The translations under genes and the position numbers were made by a program. From positions 1 through 44,276 of the IMG/VR virus record IMGVR_UViG_3300037184_000177: a DNA stretch of 44,276 nt. One strand, written 5' to 3'. The notes beneath the pieces are model-generated. The model was not told where the DNA came from, did no database searches, and was given only the letters and a program-made list of their open reading frames with translations. Positions 10,129 through 16,480 of this stretch are shown piece after piece (within the stretch, counting starts at the first letter, position 1; each line of letters opens with the position of its first letter). This DNA comes from a virus.

Positions 10129-10854
10129 ATGGCACTCCCACTTAAAGAATGGTTGGCGACTGCCGAAGTACAACGCTTTTCGAAGATGAGCGCGGAAGAG
10201 GCCGGCCACGAATACTTCTTCCGCAACCCGCCGCGCACGGTCTGGGGCAATCGGGAGTTGTTCGGCTCGCCGGCGGATGGCGTGATTACCACCCAGGGGC
10301 GCTTTGCGCCTGACGCGGATCTGCTGGACGTCAAGGGCGTCGATGTGACTGTCAATACGCTCCTCGGCCCCCATGCCATCGACACGCCCGCCCTGGTCAC
10401 GGCCATCTTTATGACCGCTGCCGATGTGCATTGGAACCGTTGCCCAACCGACGTTACCATGGGGCGTTACCCCCTGCCCCCGATCCGCACCCGCAACCTT
10501 CCGATGCTCTGGGCTGAGCGGGATATGCTGGATTCTGGGCTGATCCGCAAGGGGAGCTTTGGCTTCATGCAGGCCAATGCCCGGGTGGTCAACCGCTGCT
10601 ACTGCGGTGCGCTGCGGTATCGCTACTACCTGGTACAGCTTGCGGACTCGGAAATCAATTGCATCGTGCCCCTCAAGAGCACGCCGGTGGCCACCTTCAA
10701 CCAGAACGAGCGGTTTGGGCAAATTATGTGGGGCTCGATGTGCGTACTGGTATTGCCGTTGGACTCACGCTATACATTCCATAGCTTGTGCCACACGGCC
10801 GATCATGTGGAAGCGGGTGTGGACCTTTTGGTTTCGATAAAAAGGAGAATCTGA
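10129..10854 (+). CDS. Phosphatidylserine decarboxylase-like protein (241 aa)
   Basis: The colinear PSD blocks are visible. SPADGVITT at 47-55 matches 'SPxDG', with D50 as the triad Asp. DVKG at 67-70 matches 'QVKG', and VNTLLG at 75-80 matches 'LLG'. DVHWNRCP at 99-106 matches the 'DYHRxHxP' block. NARVVN at 150-155 matches 'NERV', and RFGQIMWGSMCVLVLP matches the 'GxFxxGST' self-cleavage site, with S203 as the expected pyruvoyl precursor. PSD is a membrane-bound pyruvoyl enzyme converting phosphatidylserine to phosphatidylethanolamine; homologues decarboxylate other substrates. Oddities: the second His of the HxxH pair is Arg104, and the cleavage motif is WGSM, not LGST. The stop overlaps the start of the next gene (TGATG). 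The ribosome site is weak, so coupling with the upstream gene is likely. Confidence 0.75.
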   Translation: MALPLKEWLATAEVQRFSKMSAEEAGHEYFFRNPPRTVWGNRELFGSPADGVITTQGRFAPDADLLDVKGVDVTVNTLLGPHAIDTPALVTAIFMTAADVHWNRCPTDVTMGRYPLPPIRTRNLPMLWAERDMLDSGLIRKGSFGFMQANARVVNRCYCGALRYRYYLVQLADSEINCIVPLKSTPVATFNQNERFGQIMWGSMCVLVLPLDSRYTFHSLCHTADHVEAGVDLLVSIKRRI

Positions 10855-11753
10855 TGCGGGACAGCGAAACGAACGTCGTGTATGTGACCGATGCGTTGGG
10901 TCGCTACCCCGCCGTGCTGGGGGCGATCAAACACGCCTTGGAGTACATGGAAGTCGAGTGTCGGCCGCTTTGCAGTACGAAAAACATATGGTGTCGGGAC
11001 TATATGCCGGCGCAGGTCAATGAATATTTTGTAAAATTCAACTACAAGGGTTACGGCGACCCGGCCACGGTTGCGTCCGGGCTGAGCTACAGCCAGTACC
11101 CGCAATTGGCTGTCCCGCGTTCCTGCTGGGAAAACCTGGGCTGGGTAGTGGAAGCGGATCTGATCGTCGACTGTGGCAACATAGTCCGCTATGGTGACCG
11201 GGCGTTGATGACGGAAATCGTCTACCAGCACAACCCGGGTACCCCGCCGGGGATCATCCGCCAGCGATTGTCCGAGTTGTTGCAGGCTGAGATTATCTTC
11301 ATCCCTCCCGAGCCGGGCGACGATCTGGGCCACACCGATGGCATCGTGAAGTGGATCGACGATCGGAATTGCTTCCTCAACGATTACCGCGTGATGCGTG
11401 ACGCCGCTTACCGGGACTACACCACTTGCGTGCGCTCCATTTTGAAGGCGTCCGGGATCGAAGCGGTGCCATTCCCCTACGCCTACAACCGTTGCCCGGC
11501 GGTGGACGAAGCGGATTTCCGTAAGCGGTATCCCGATGCCGACGAAATCAATCCCGGCTGGGGCTACTACATCAACTACCTCCAGGTTAAGGGTGGCATC
11601 CTGTACCCCACGTTTGACATCGACGACGACGAACGGGTGGAAGCCTGTTTGTGGGATGCCTTCCCAGATCTGGAGTTGTTCGCCATCGATTGCTCTGACC
11701 TGAGCATGGAAGGGGGCCTCGTCAACTGCACCACCATGAACTATTGCCTGTAA
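10854..11753 (+). CDS. Agmatine deiminase / peptidylarginine deiminase-like protein (299 aa)
   Basis: I place the start at the ATG at 10854 because AAGGAG lies at 10842-10847 and the codon overlaps the previous stop; a longer frame from 10788 would sit inside the PSD-like gene. The blocks of the PF04371-type family are present in order: WCRDYMP (46-52), DCGN (106-109), GHTDGIVKWID with H160 and D162, and SMEGGLVNCTT with the nucleophile Cys292. Relatives convert agmatine to N-carbamoylputrescine, or peptidyl-arginine to citrulline (P. gingivalis PPAD). No signal peptide is present, so it would act in the cytoplasm or inside the virion. It completes a three-gene cassette with the DDAH-like and PSD-like genes. 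Confidence 0.82.
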   Translation: MRDSETNVVYVTDALGRYPAVLGAIKHALEYMEVECRPLCSTKNIWCRDYMPAQVNEYFVKFNYKGYGDPATVASGLSYSQYPQLAVPRSCWENLGWVVEADLIVDCGNIVRYGDRALMTEIVYQHNPGTPPGIIRQRLSELLQAEIIFIPPEPGDDLGHTDGIVKWIDDRNCFLNDYRVMRDAAYRDYTTCVRSILKASGIEAVPFPYAYNRCPAVDEADFRKRYPDADEINPGWGYYINYLQVKGGILYPTFDIDDDERVEACLWDAFPDLELFAIDCSDLSMEGGLVNCTTMNYCL

Positions 11754-11776
11754 ACGGATTGATAGATCCAGGAAAT

Positions 11777-11791
11777 TGGTCATACTGACCA
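11777..11791. promoter_or_regulatory. Perfect 15-bp dyad upstream of holin-like gene
   Basis: TGGTCA-TAC-TGACCA is a perfect six-base inverted repeat with a three-base centre, in the short gap between the deiminase-like gene and the holin-like gene. It could be a small protein-binding site or an RNA hairpin 16 bases before the GTG start. No partner copy was noticed elsewhere. Confidence 0.35.
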
Positions 11792-11807
11792 TGAAGGTAG
11801 GTTAAAC

Positions 11808-12191
11808 GTGATTCGGCCAATACTTTTGACATCCGGTACGATTCTCGGCACGATACTAGTGTCGTTGAAGCCGCTGTTTTCGCAGGCGACATCCACGAAC
11901 TCCGAAATGCTGCAAGTTACCGGGATGGGACTCTTGGCGTCGATGTTGGCCTATTTCTTTCTCCGCTATGTTCCCGCCGAACGCGAGGAGCGCAAGACGG
12001 CGGCGGCGATGGCAACGGAGGCGGTGGCAAAGGCGGCAGTGGCGGCAGCGGAGGCAGTGGCAAAGGCGGCAGCGGCAAACAACGCGGTGATAAAATCGAT
12101 TGTCGCCGATCACGCGGCCACGATTGCGCACATGCTGCGCAATTGCGGCCAGCGGCCGGATCCGCAAGCGGGCCGGAGGGAAGACGCGTAG
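11808..12191 (+). CDS. Holin-like small membrane protein with Ala-rich tail (127 aa)
   Basis: The GTG start follows a weak AAGGTAGG site. Two hydrophobic segments are visible, at about residues 3-25 and 35-53. They are followed by a charged turn (PAEREERK) and a long Ala/Glu/Lys helix with repeated AVAKAA units, then a basic C-terminus. Two short membrane helices plus a charged tail are typical of phage holins or spanin-like proteins. The gene starts a block of small membrane and secreted proteins, which supports a lysis role, but no family motif proves it. Confidence 0.5.
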   Translation: MIRPILLTSGTILGTILVSLKPLFSQATSTNSEMLQVTGMGLLASMLAYFFLRYVPAEREERKTAAAMATEAVAKAAVAAAEAVAKAAAANNAVIKSIVADHAATIAHMLRNCGQRPDPQAGRREDA

Positions 12192-12227
12192 TGTTTCTGT
12201 TTTTTTCATTCATCAAGGAGAGCGAGC

Positions 12228-12572
12228 ATGATTGCTCAGTCGGACCCCCAAGTCGAGATGTTTTGGGATTGGTGTCTCTTGGACGTGCTGCCCCCGGGCG
12301 CGACCAAGGGCGGAATTCAAATGCCCGAGACCGTCGGTCAGGGCGGTAGCGAGTTGCGGTTGGCCCGCGTGGTTGCGGTGGGGCCAGGCGTTCCGGACAG
12401 CAACGGCCAGTTGTTCGATCATGGGATTCGTCCCGGGGATCATATCTACGCCGCCGCTAGCCGGGCGATGGCGGAAGTATTTTTGGAAGGCAAGACCTAC
12501 ACCATCGGCCAGGCGCAGACGCTGATTATGCGGTTGCCGCGGCCAGAACCCCAAGGAGTACCCCAGTCGTGA
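12228..12572 (+). CDS. groES: Phage GroES-like co-chaperonin (114 aa)
   Basis: A strong AAGGAG site precedes the ATG. The product matches Cpn10/GroES along its length: DWCLLDVLPPGATKGGIQMP at 14-33, covering the first strand and the mobile loop base; VVAVGPGVPDSNGQ at 48-61, the family's VxAVGxG block; and IRPGDHIYA at 67-75, matching 'VGDxVLF'. GroES caps the GroEL chamber; phage versions such as T4 gp31 replace the host protein to fold the capsid protein. The loop between about 33 and 44 is Gly-rich and longer than usual, and the C-terminus has a Pro/Gln extension. No GroEL is seen in the window, so it would work with host GroEL. Confidence 0.82.
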   Translation: MIAQSDPQVEMFWDWCLLDVLPPGATKGGIQMPETVGQGGSELRLARVVAVGPGVPDSNGQLFDHGIRPGDHIYAAASRAMAEVFLEGKTYTIGQAQTLIMRLPRPEPQGVPQS

Positions 12573-12847
12573 CGATCAAGCCAAACTTTGCGATGGAGAT
12601 GCAGTTTTTTCCCGGGCCTGCGGACGGCTTGCGGCAGTACGGCAAGGAGGCATGGCCCTTCAAGGCCGTCGTGGTGGATGTGCATAGCGACACGATGGTC
12701 ACCGTGGCGGTGAAGAAGCCCGACAAGGGTTGCTGCCTCCGCGAACACACCTTCCTGCGCTATCCAGAGATGCAGAAGCCGACCGAGCAGTCGTACTGCG
12801 AGTTCGTGCCCGCGGCCGCACCGAAGAAGGATGCAGCCAAGGAGTGA
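12569..12847 (+). CDS. Hypothetical protein (92 aa), coupled to GroES-like gene
   Basis: The GTG start overlaps the stop of the GroES-like gene (GTGA), so translation is probably coupled. The protein is small and soluble, with a beta-rich centre (FKAVVVDVHSDTMVTVAV), a short Cys pair and a Lys/Ala-rich C-terminus. I do not recognise a family. Coupling suggests a partner or accessory of the GroES-like protein, or simply compact packing. Confidence 0.6.
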   Translation: MTIKPNFAMEMQFFPGPADGLRQYGKEAWPFKAVVVDVHSDTMVTVAVKKPDKGCCLREHTFLRYPEMQKPTEQSYCEFVPAAAPKKDAAKE

Positions 12848-12849
12848 TC

Positions 12850-12879
12850 TTGACATGATCCCCCTTCGGGATCGATATT
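12850..12879 (+). promoter_or_regulatory. Candidate sigma70-type promoter with dyad in the spacer
   Basis: A perfect TTGACA at 12850-12855 is followed after 18 bases by GATATT at 12874-12879. Between them lies a hairpin/dyad, GATCCC-CCTTC-GGGATC (12857-12873). The next gene starts at 12927 with a good CAGGAG site, giving a leader of about 40 bases. The dyad could be an operator or, if read through, an RNA hairpin. Confidence 0.5.
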
Positions 12880-12926
12880 GCGTTGTGTTGCGTTTTCTCA
12901 ATTGTCCCATTTTCAGGAGTGTTCCC

Positions 12927-13349
12927 ATGTTGAGTCAACTGTTGTCCGACGCCCAGGCCCTTGCGGGCGCCTTGCCCACCCTTCAGTCGGCCGCCAATGC
13001 CGTCGAAGCCGACTTGGAGGCTTCGCCTCCGGTGACCCTCACCCAGTTGCAGACCGACGCCGCGGCCTTGACCACGGCCTTGGCCCCGGTCATTGCCGAC
13101 ATTGGGGCGATGCAGGCCGACTTGAGCGCGCTGCCCCAGTCCAGCCATCCCGACTTGGGTGCCAGCTTGGACGCGATCAACTGGACGGCGATCATTGCCA
13201 AGATCCAAGCCCTGTTGGCGGCTGGCATCACCAATCTTCCGGAAATCCTGGCGGCATTGCAGGCGGCCGGGATCGTGATCCCGCCCCAAGTGTTGGCGAT
13301 CGTGGAGTTGGTGATTGCCATCCTCGGCGGACAGGCCCCCACGTCCTGA
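12927..13349 (+). CDS. Small helical protein with hydrophobic C-terminus (140 aa)
   Basis: I choose the ATG at 12927, preceded by CAGGAGT, over upstream in-frame starts that fall in the promoter-like region. The protein is Ala/Leu-rich and strongly helical. A clearly hydrophobic stretch (VLAIVELVIAILGG) lies near residue 125, just before the C-terminus. No family is recognised. Its own candidate promoter and its place between holin-like and membrane genes suggest a lysis or membrane-associated role; a holin or antiholin is possible but unproven. Confidence 0.55.
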   Translation: MLSQLLSDAQALAGALPTLQSAANAVEADLEASPPVTLTQLQTDAAALTTALAPVIADIGAMQADLSALPQSSHPDLGASLDAINWTAIIAKIQALLAAGITNLPEILAALQAAGIVIPPQVLAIVELVIAILGGQAPTS

Positions 13350-13386
13350 TCTTCTGGTTCGCCCTTGGGGGGCGATTGAGAGGGTC

Positions 13387-13433
13387 CCGCCGGTCCTGGT
13401 CGTTTCCGGGGCCGGCGGCCTTCTCGGCCTTTT
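13387..13433 (+). terminator. Possible terminator hairpin
   Basis: A perfect seven-base inverted repeat (CCGCCGG at 13387-13393, CCGGCGG at 13412-13418) is followed by GGCC-TTCTC-GGCC and TTTT at about 13430-13433. The first loop is long (18 bases) and the T-run is short, so this may be a weak terminator or only a structured spacer. Confidence 0.35.
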
Positions 13434-13451
13434 GAACGGAAGGAGATTGCC

Positions 13452-13694
13452 GTGTTGAGCATCCACAAAACTGCCATCTGTATCGTGTCGGTGTACATCA
13501 TCGTCGCAATTGTCTGGGATGTGCTCTTGGCCTGTTGCGGAAAACTCGGCGACAACTCCTTCTGCGAGGCATGCCGCGAAATCAATGCGGCCAGCGACGG
13601 GCTGTTGGCCCTCTGCCTGATTGCCCTCTGGATTCACATTTTTCTGCTTCCGCTTCTGCCGGCATGGTGGAAGTATTGGTACAAACCGAGTTAG
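13452..13694 (+). CDS. Two-helix membrane protein (80 aa)
   Basis: A strong GGAAGGAG site precedes the GTG start. Two hydrophobic segments, about residues 7-27 (AICIVSVYIIVAIVWDVLL) and 48-70 (LLALCLIALWIHIFLLPLLP), flank a short Cys-containing loop (CCGKLGDNSFCEACRE). The C-terminus is aromatic and basic. A hairpin of two membrane helices in a lysis-type block suggests a holin or pinholin partner. The four loop cysteines are unusual for holins and could form disulfides. No family is recognised. Confidence 0.6.
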   Translation: MLSIHKTAICIVSVYIIVAIVWDVLLACCGKLGDNSFCEACREINAASDGLLALCLIALWIHIFLLPLLPAWWKYWYKPS

Positions 13695-13703
13695 GAGTAA
13701 ACC

Positions 13704-14630
13704 ATGTCTGTTACCATGCGTCCCCGTGGTGCGCGTCCCAGTCCGCGGCATGTACTGGCCGCGGCCCGACCGCACGTCAGTGCGAGCGCGCCAGCGCAAT
13801 ACGGCTGCATTCCTCCGCAGAACTCGATGTTTTTGAACGACACCGATGGCGACTGCGTGTTGGCCGAGGAATGCGTAAACATCAACACCTTTGCGTACAA
13901 CACCACCGGCCAATGCGCCCTGGTGACCGACGCCGAAATTCAAACCTTTGGCGCCGCGCATCGCATCTTGAACGGTGCGGACCTCTCACAGGTCATGGGC
14001 TACATGCAGCAAAGCGTTTGCAATGGTCTGACCATCGGTACGCGGATGTATTTCGACGGACCTCCGACCAGCGTGGATTGGACCAACCGGGCCAATCTCT
14101 GCTCGGCAATCTTCGCATCGCAAGGGTCGATCAAGATCAGTGTCGACGCCGGCGTGCTGGAAAGCGCGGTTGGCTCGTCCAATGGTTGGTATCTGGCGTC
14201 CTACCGAGGAACCTCGCAGGACCATTGCGTGGGTTTGGTCGGCTACGGGACGGCATCGTTCTGCTTTGGGCTCTGCGGCGTTCCCGTACCGGCTGGCGTT
14301 GACCCCAACTCGTTCTGCTATCTGCTCGACACCTGGAACACGGTCGGAGTGGTAGCGGCTGCCGTGATCGAATCGTCATGGGTAGGCGAGGCATGGTTGC
14401 GGTCGCCCACTTCGATCCCAATTCCGCCGACAACTCCGGTGCCGACCCCGGTTCCCGGTCCAACCCCAACCCCCACGCCCGTTCCGGTGCCTGCCATCGT
14501 GGCCGGTCCGGTCACGTTGACGCCTGGGCAGTGGGATCTGCGAGTCTACAACCGCGCATTCCATTATGCTGATGCCGGTTCGATCACAATTCCCACGGCC
14601 GGAAGCTACAAGGTTTCGTTGTCCCAATAG
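13704..14630 (+). CDS. Papain-like cysteine peptidase with Pro-rich linker (308 aa)
   Basis: A TAGGAG site precedes the ATG. The sequence shows a papain-fold order: NDTDGDCVLAEECVNI with candidate nucleophile Cys51 (equivalent to the 'GxCGSCW' region), DHCVGLVGYG with His174 (equivalent to 'NHAVLLVGYG'), and LLDTWNTVG with Asn212 (equivalent to 'KNSWG'). A Pro/Thr-rich linker follows (about 237-263), and then a small beta-type C-terminal domain. Such linkers join catalytic and binding domains in secreted or virion-bound hydrolases. No signal peptide is obvious. Because no classical endolysin is found nearby, this peptidase is a candidate for cell-envelope degradation at lysis. That role is inferred from context. 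Confidence 0.65.
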   Translation: MSVTMRPRGARPSPRHVLAAARPHVSASAPAQYGCIPPQNSMFLNDTDGDCVLAEECVNINTFAYNTTGQCALVTDAEIQTFGAAHRILNGADLSQVMGYMQQSVCNGLTIGTRMYFDGPPTSVDWTNRANLCSAIFASQGSIKISVDAGVLESAVGSSNGWYLASYRGTSQDHCVGLVGYGTASFCFGLCGVPVPAGVDPNSFCYLLDTWNTVGVVAAAVIESSWVGEAWLRSPTSIPIPPTTPVPTPVPGPTPTPTPVPVPAIVAGPVTLTPGQWDLRVYNRAFHYADAGSITIPTAGSYKVSLSQ

Positions 14631-14667
14631 GCGTTCCCTGTGTGTCCCTGGCCCAAGGAGGTATTCG

Positions 14668-14997
14668 ATGAAAGGATTGTGTGTTGTCATCCTTGACTGT
14701 GCCGCCATGCTGATGCTGGCCAATCAAGCAACCGCGTGCAGCAGCTACGACAGTCGACAGATTATGACTACTGCTTACAACGTCGCTGTCCCGGAGGTGG
14801 CTATCTCTACGGTCCATGTGCCGCCGTGCGTGGCGCCTTCCGCCATCGTGCTAATTCCGACGCCGCCGCCCTGCGCGGTGCATCTGGTCGTGGTCGAACC
14901 GAACGGCCCTATCCGTAGATTTGTGGAGGCAGTGCGTGATCGGCAACCGCTGAGACGATGCCTCTGTTTTCTCGGTCGCGTGTTCGGCCGCCGTTGA
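14668..14997 (+). CDS. Secreted or lipoprotein-like small protein (109 aa)
   Basis: AAGGAGGT precedes the ATG at 14668; longer in-frame starts lie inside the peptidase gene. The N-terminus is a plausible signal peptide (MKGLCVVILDCAAMLMLANQ) ending at ATAC, where Cys could be an atypical lipobox or a Cys just after cleavage. The rest is Pro/Val-rich with several cysteines and ends in a basic tail. An outer-membrane spanin or surface protein is possible given the lysis context. No family is recognised. Confidence 0.5.
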   Translation: MKGLCVVILDCAAMLMLANQATACSSYDSRQIMTTAYNVAVPEVAISTVHVPPCVAPSAIVLIPTPPPCAVHLVVVEPNGPIRRFVEAVRDRQPLRRCLCFLGRVFGRR

Positions 14998-15027
14998 CTC
15001 GGACTTCACCCCGTTTCTCTGATCCCG

Positions 15028-15064
15028 GCTCTGGCGGGCACATGCACCCGCCAGGGCCTTTTTC
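15028..15064 (+). terminator. Rho-independent terminator
   Basis: An 11-base stem (inner perfect CTGGCGGG / CCCGCCAG at 15031-15038 and 15047-15054, extended outward with one G-T pair) has an eight-base loop and is followed by CTTTTTC. This is a strong intrinsic terminator at the end of the lysis-type block. The thioredoxin-like gene downstream therefore depends on read-through or a local promoter. Confidence 0.75.
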
Positions 15065-15088
15065 GTAGCTACAAAAAGGAGATCCCCC

Positions 15089-15862
15089 ATGCGAACCCAA
15101 TTCGGTTGGATGCTGTTTGTCCTGTTTCTCGACCAGTTTGCCTTTGGCGCCGGTCTTACCAAGACGGTTGAGGTCTGTAAAGATGGGAAATGTAGGATGG
15201 AGATTACTGCCGATCCTGCCGCCGATCCTCTGGTTGATAAGGCGCTCTCAATCCTCGCGAATCTCAAGCTCCTGCGGTCCAAGCTACCCAATCAGCAATT
15301 GGCCGTGAGCACAGCAACCTCCGTGCTGCACGATTCCCAGGAAGCCGTAAAGGATACGAATGCTGCCATCCTACGTGCGTTGACCGAGCTTGAGGCCACA
15401 ATGACCGCCATTTCGGCCACAACGCAAGGAAAGGCCCAAATTCAGCCCCAGAAGGCCAATACTCCCCAATCCCAAATTACGCAAGACCTGCAAGCCATCC
15501 AGGAGAATATCAAAAAGAGTTGGGGGATGAACCCTCCTGCCGTGGTCCCCCAGATTGAGGTGATCGAGATTGCTGGGTCGCAGTGTCCAGCCTGCGACCG
15601 ATCGGCACCGGCGTTGGACGCTGCCCGGCAGAAGGGCATGCAGGCCGTGCGCGTGAATGTTGACACCACCGCTGGGGCTGCTGGCAAGTACGGATTACCG
15701 ACCGGGACCGTGAACGTGCCACTGTGGATTCTGCGGGTCAACGGCGCCGAAGTATCGAGATGTGCCGGCGAACTCAGCCCGGAGGGACTATTGGAATGGG
15801 TCCGCGACAATCAGCAACGTGACAAGGCGGTTCGCGATGCGGGGCAACAGCAGCCGCTATAG
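15089..15862 (+). CDS. Secreted thioredoxin-fold protein with CPAC motif (257 aa)
   Basis: AAAAGGAG precedes the ATG. The N-terminus is a signal peptide (RTQFGWMLFVLFLDQFAFGA) and is followed by a helical region with coiled-coil character (about 60-140). The C-terminal half is a thioredoxin fold: VIEIAGSQCPACDRSAPALD with the CxxC pair at about residues 170-173, and VNVPLWILRVNG carrying the cis-Pro. The first mature segment has another short Cys pair (CKDGKC). It would act outside the cytoplasm in disulfide exchange, perhaps on the Cys-rich membrane and secreted proteins encoded just upstream. It lies after a strong terminator and ends facing the minus-strand operon. Confidence 0.72.
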   Translation: MRTQFGWMLFVLFLDQFAFGAGLTKTVEVCKDGKCRMEITADPAADPLVDKALSILANLKLLRSKLPNQQLAVSTATSVLHDSQEAVKDTNAAILRALTELEATMTAISATTQGKAQIQPQKANTPQSQITQDLQAIQENIKKSWGMNPPAVVPQIEVIEIAGSQCPACDRSAPALDAARQKGMQAVRVNVDTTAGAAGKYGLPTGTVNVPLWILRVNGAEVSRCAGELSPEGLLEWVRDNQQRDKAVRDAGQQQPL

Positions 15863-15890
15863 ATTTGTGATTCAGAAGCAAAAGGACCAT

Positions 15891-15914
15891 GGCCGGGGAT
15901 CTTGTTCCCCGGCC
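15891..15914. terminator. Hairpin between convergent genes (likely bidirectional terminator)
   Basis: GGCCGGGG (15891-15898) and CCCCGGCC (15907-15914) form a perfect eight-base stem with an eight-base loop. It lies midway between the stop of the thioredoxin-like gene and the stop of the minus-strand operon. There is no T-run of note, but the position suits a transcription block for both strands. Confidence 0.5.
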
Positions 15915-15924
15915 GTTGGTCATT

Positions 15925-16236
15925 CTAGCGATGCTCCAAGGTCTTCTTGTGGTGGAACGCCTTGTGGGCTCGTAGTTTTGCCTTAGCCTTATCTTTGGTC
16001 CTCCTGATTGCCTGCTCCTTTCCTAGCGTGCGCTGGAGCAGGTCAAAATGCAGCCTGCCTACGCCGCGTCGTACGGTTTCTAGGGCTTCGCGTACAGTGG
16101 CGGCCAGGTCGAACTCCTCTGCATCGCGTAGCGCCACCCGTCGCTGTTCGGCCGTGTGCGTGAAGTCATACCAACGGCAGTCGATCGAACATAGCGACGG
16201 TTCTTTATCGCCGGGACATGCGTTGCACTGGCTCAC
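15925..16236 (-). CDS. Small Cys-containing basic protein (103 aa)
   Basis: I set the start at the GTG at 16236-16234. It overlaps the stop of the upstream gene (GTGA), and AAGGAG lies just upstream at 16247-16242. A longer frame from 16314 would overlap that gene. The N-terminal third carries several cysteines (SQCNACPGDKEPSLCSIDC), which may bind zinc. The rest is helical and very basic, ending in Lys/His-rich residues, and may bind nucleic acid. No family is recognised. It is the last gene of a three-gene minus-strand unit divergent from the early operon. Confidence 0.55.
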   Translation of the reverse strand: MSQCNACPGDKEPSLCSIDCRWYDFTHTAEQRRVALRDAEEFDLAATVREALETVRRGVGRLHFDLLQRTLGKEQAIRRTKDKAKAKLRAHKAFHHKKTLEHR

Positions 16237-16433
16237 TCCGTCTCCTTCAACCTTTTGAGGCACTTGCGGCGGACGTTCCTTGCCGTGGACTCGATAAAAT
16301 GTAGTTGGGGGCACTCATAGCTTACTCGCATCAGTTCTGCAAAGGCGATCCAGCCATCGGCCCATGCCAGTTGATTACGGATTAACTTGTCGTCGTATCC
16401 CTTGGGGAACATGCGGTTGGTTGGGTGTTTCAT
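16233..16433 (-). CDS. Small basic protein (66 aa)
   Basis: An excellent AAGGAGGAATA site precedes the ATG at 16433. The product is basic, with an aromatic centre (LAWADGWIAFAELMRVSYECPQL) and a Lys/Arg-rich C-terminal helix. It is coupled to both neighbours: its ATG overlaps the stop of a 15-residue ORF and its stop overlaps the next start. No family is recognised. Divergence from the early operon across operator-like repeats suggests a regulatory or establishment role. Confidence 0.6.
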   Translation of the reverse strand: MKHPTNRMFPKGYDDKLIRNQLAWADGWIAFAELMRVSYECPQLHFIESTARNVRRKCLKRLKETE

Positions 16434-16480
16434 TATTCCTCCTTCATCCGGTGCACGAATTGGTAGGCATCTTCATCCAT
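16433..16480 (-). CDS. 15-residue leader-like ORF
   Basis: The ATG at 16480 follows GGAGGG and reads MDEDAYQFVHRMKEE before stopping at TAATG, whose ATG is the start of the 66-residue gene. The last codons of this ORF encode the Shine-Dalgarno of that gene. It is either a tiny acidic peptide or a coupling leader. It is too short for family recognition. Confidence 0.4.
   Translation of the reverse strand: MDEDAYQFVHRMKEE

Noticed and set aside
8892-10460. Minus-strand ORF of 522 residues
   Set aside because: It runs opposite the giant virion gene end and the DDAH-like gene, whose conserved catalytic blocks are clearly in the + frame. Composition is typical of antisense high-GC shadows.
12699-13961. 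Minus-strand ORF of 420 residues
   Set aside because: It crosses several + strand genes with good ribosome sites and is Arg/Gly/His-rich without motifs.
13535-14302. Plus-strand ORF of 255 residues
   Set aside because: It overlaps the two-helix membrane protein and the papain-like peptidase genes, which have ribosome sites and motifs; its own sequence is Arg/Cys-rich.
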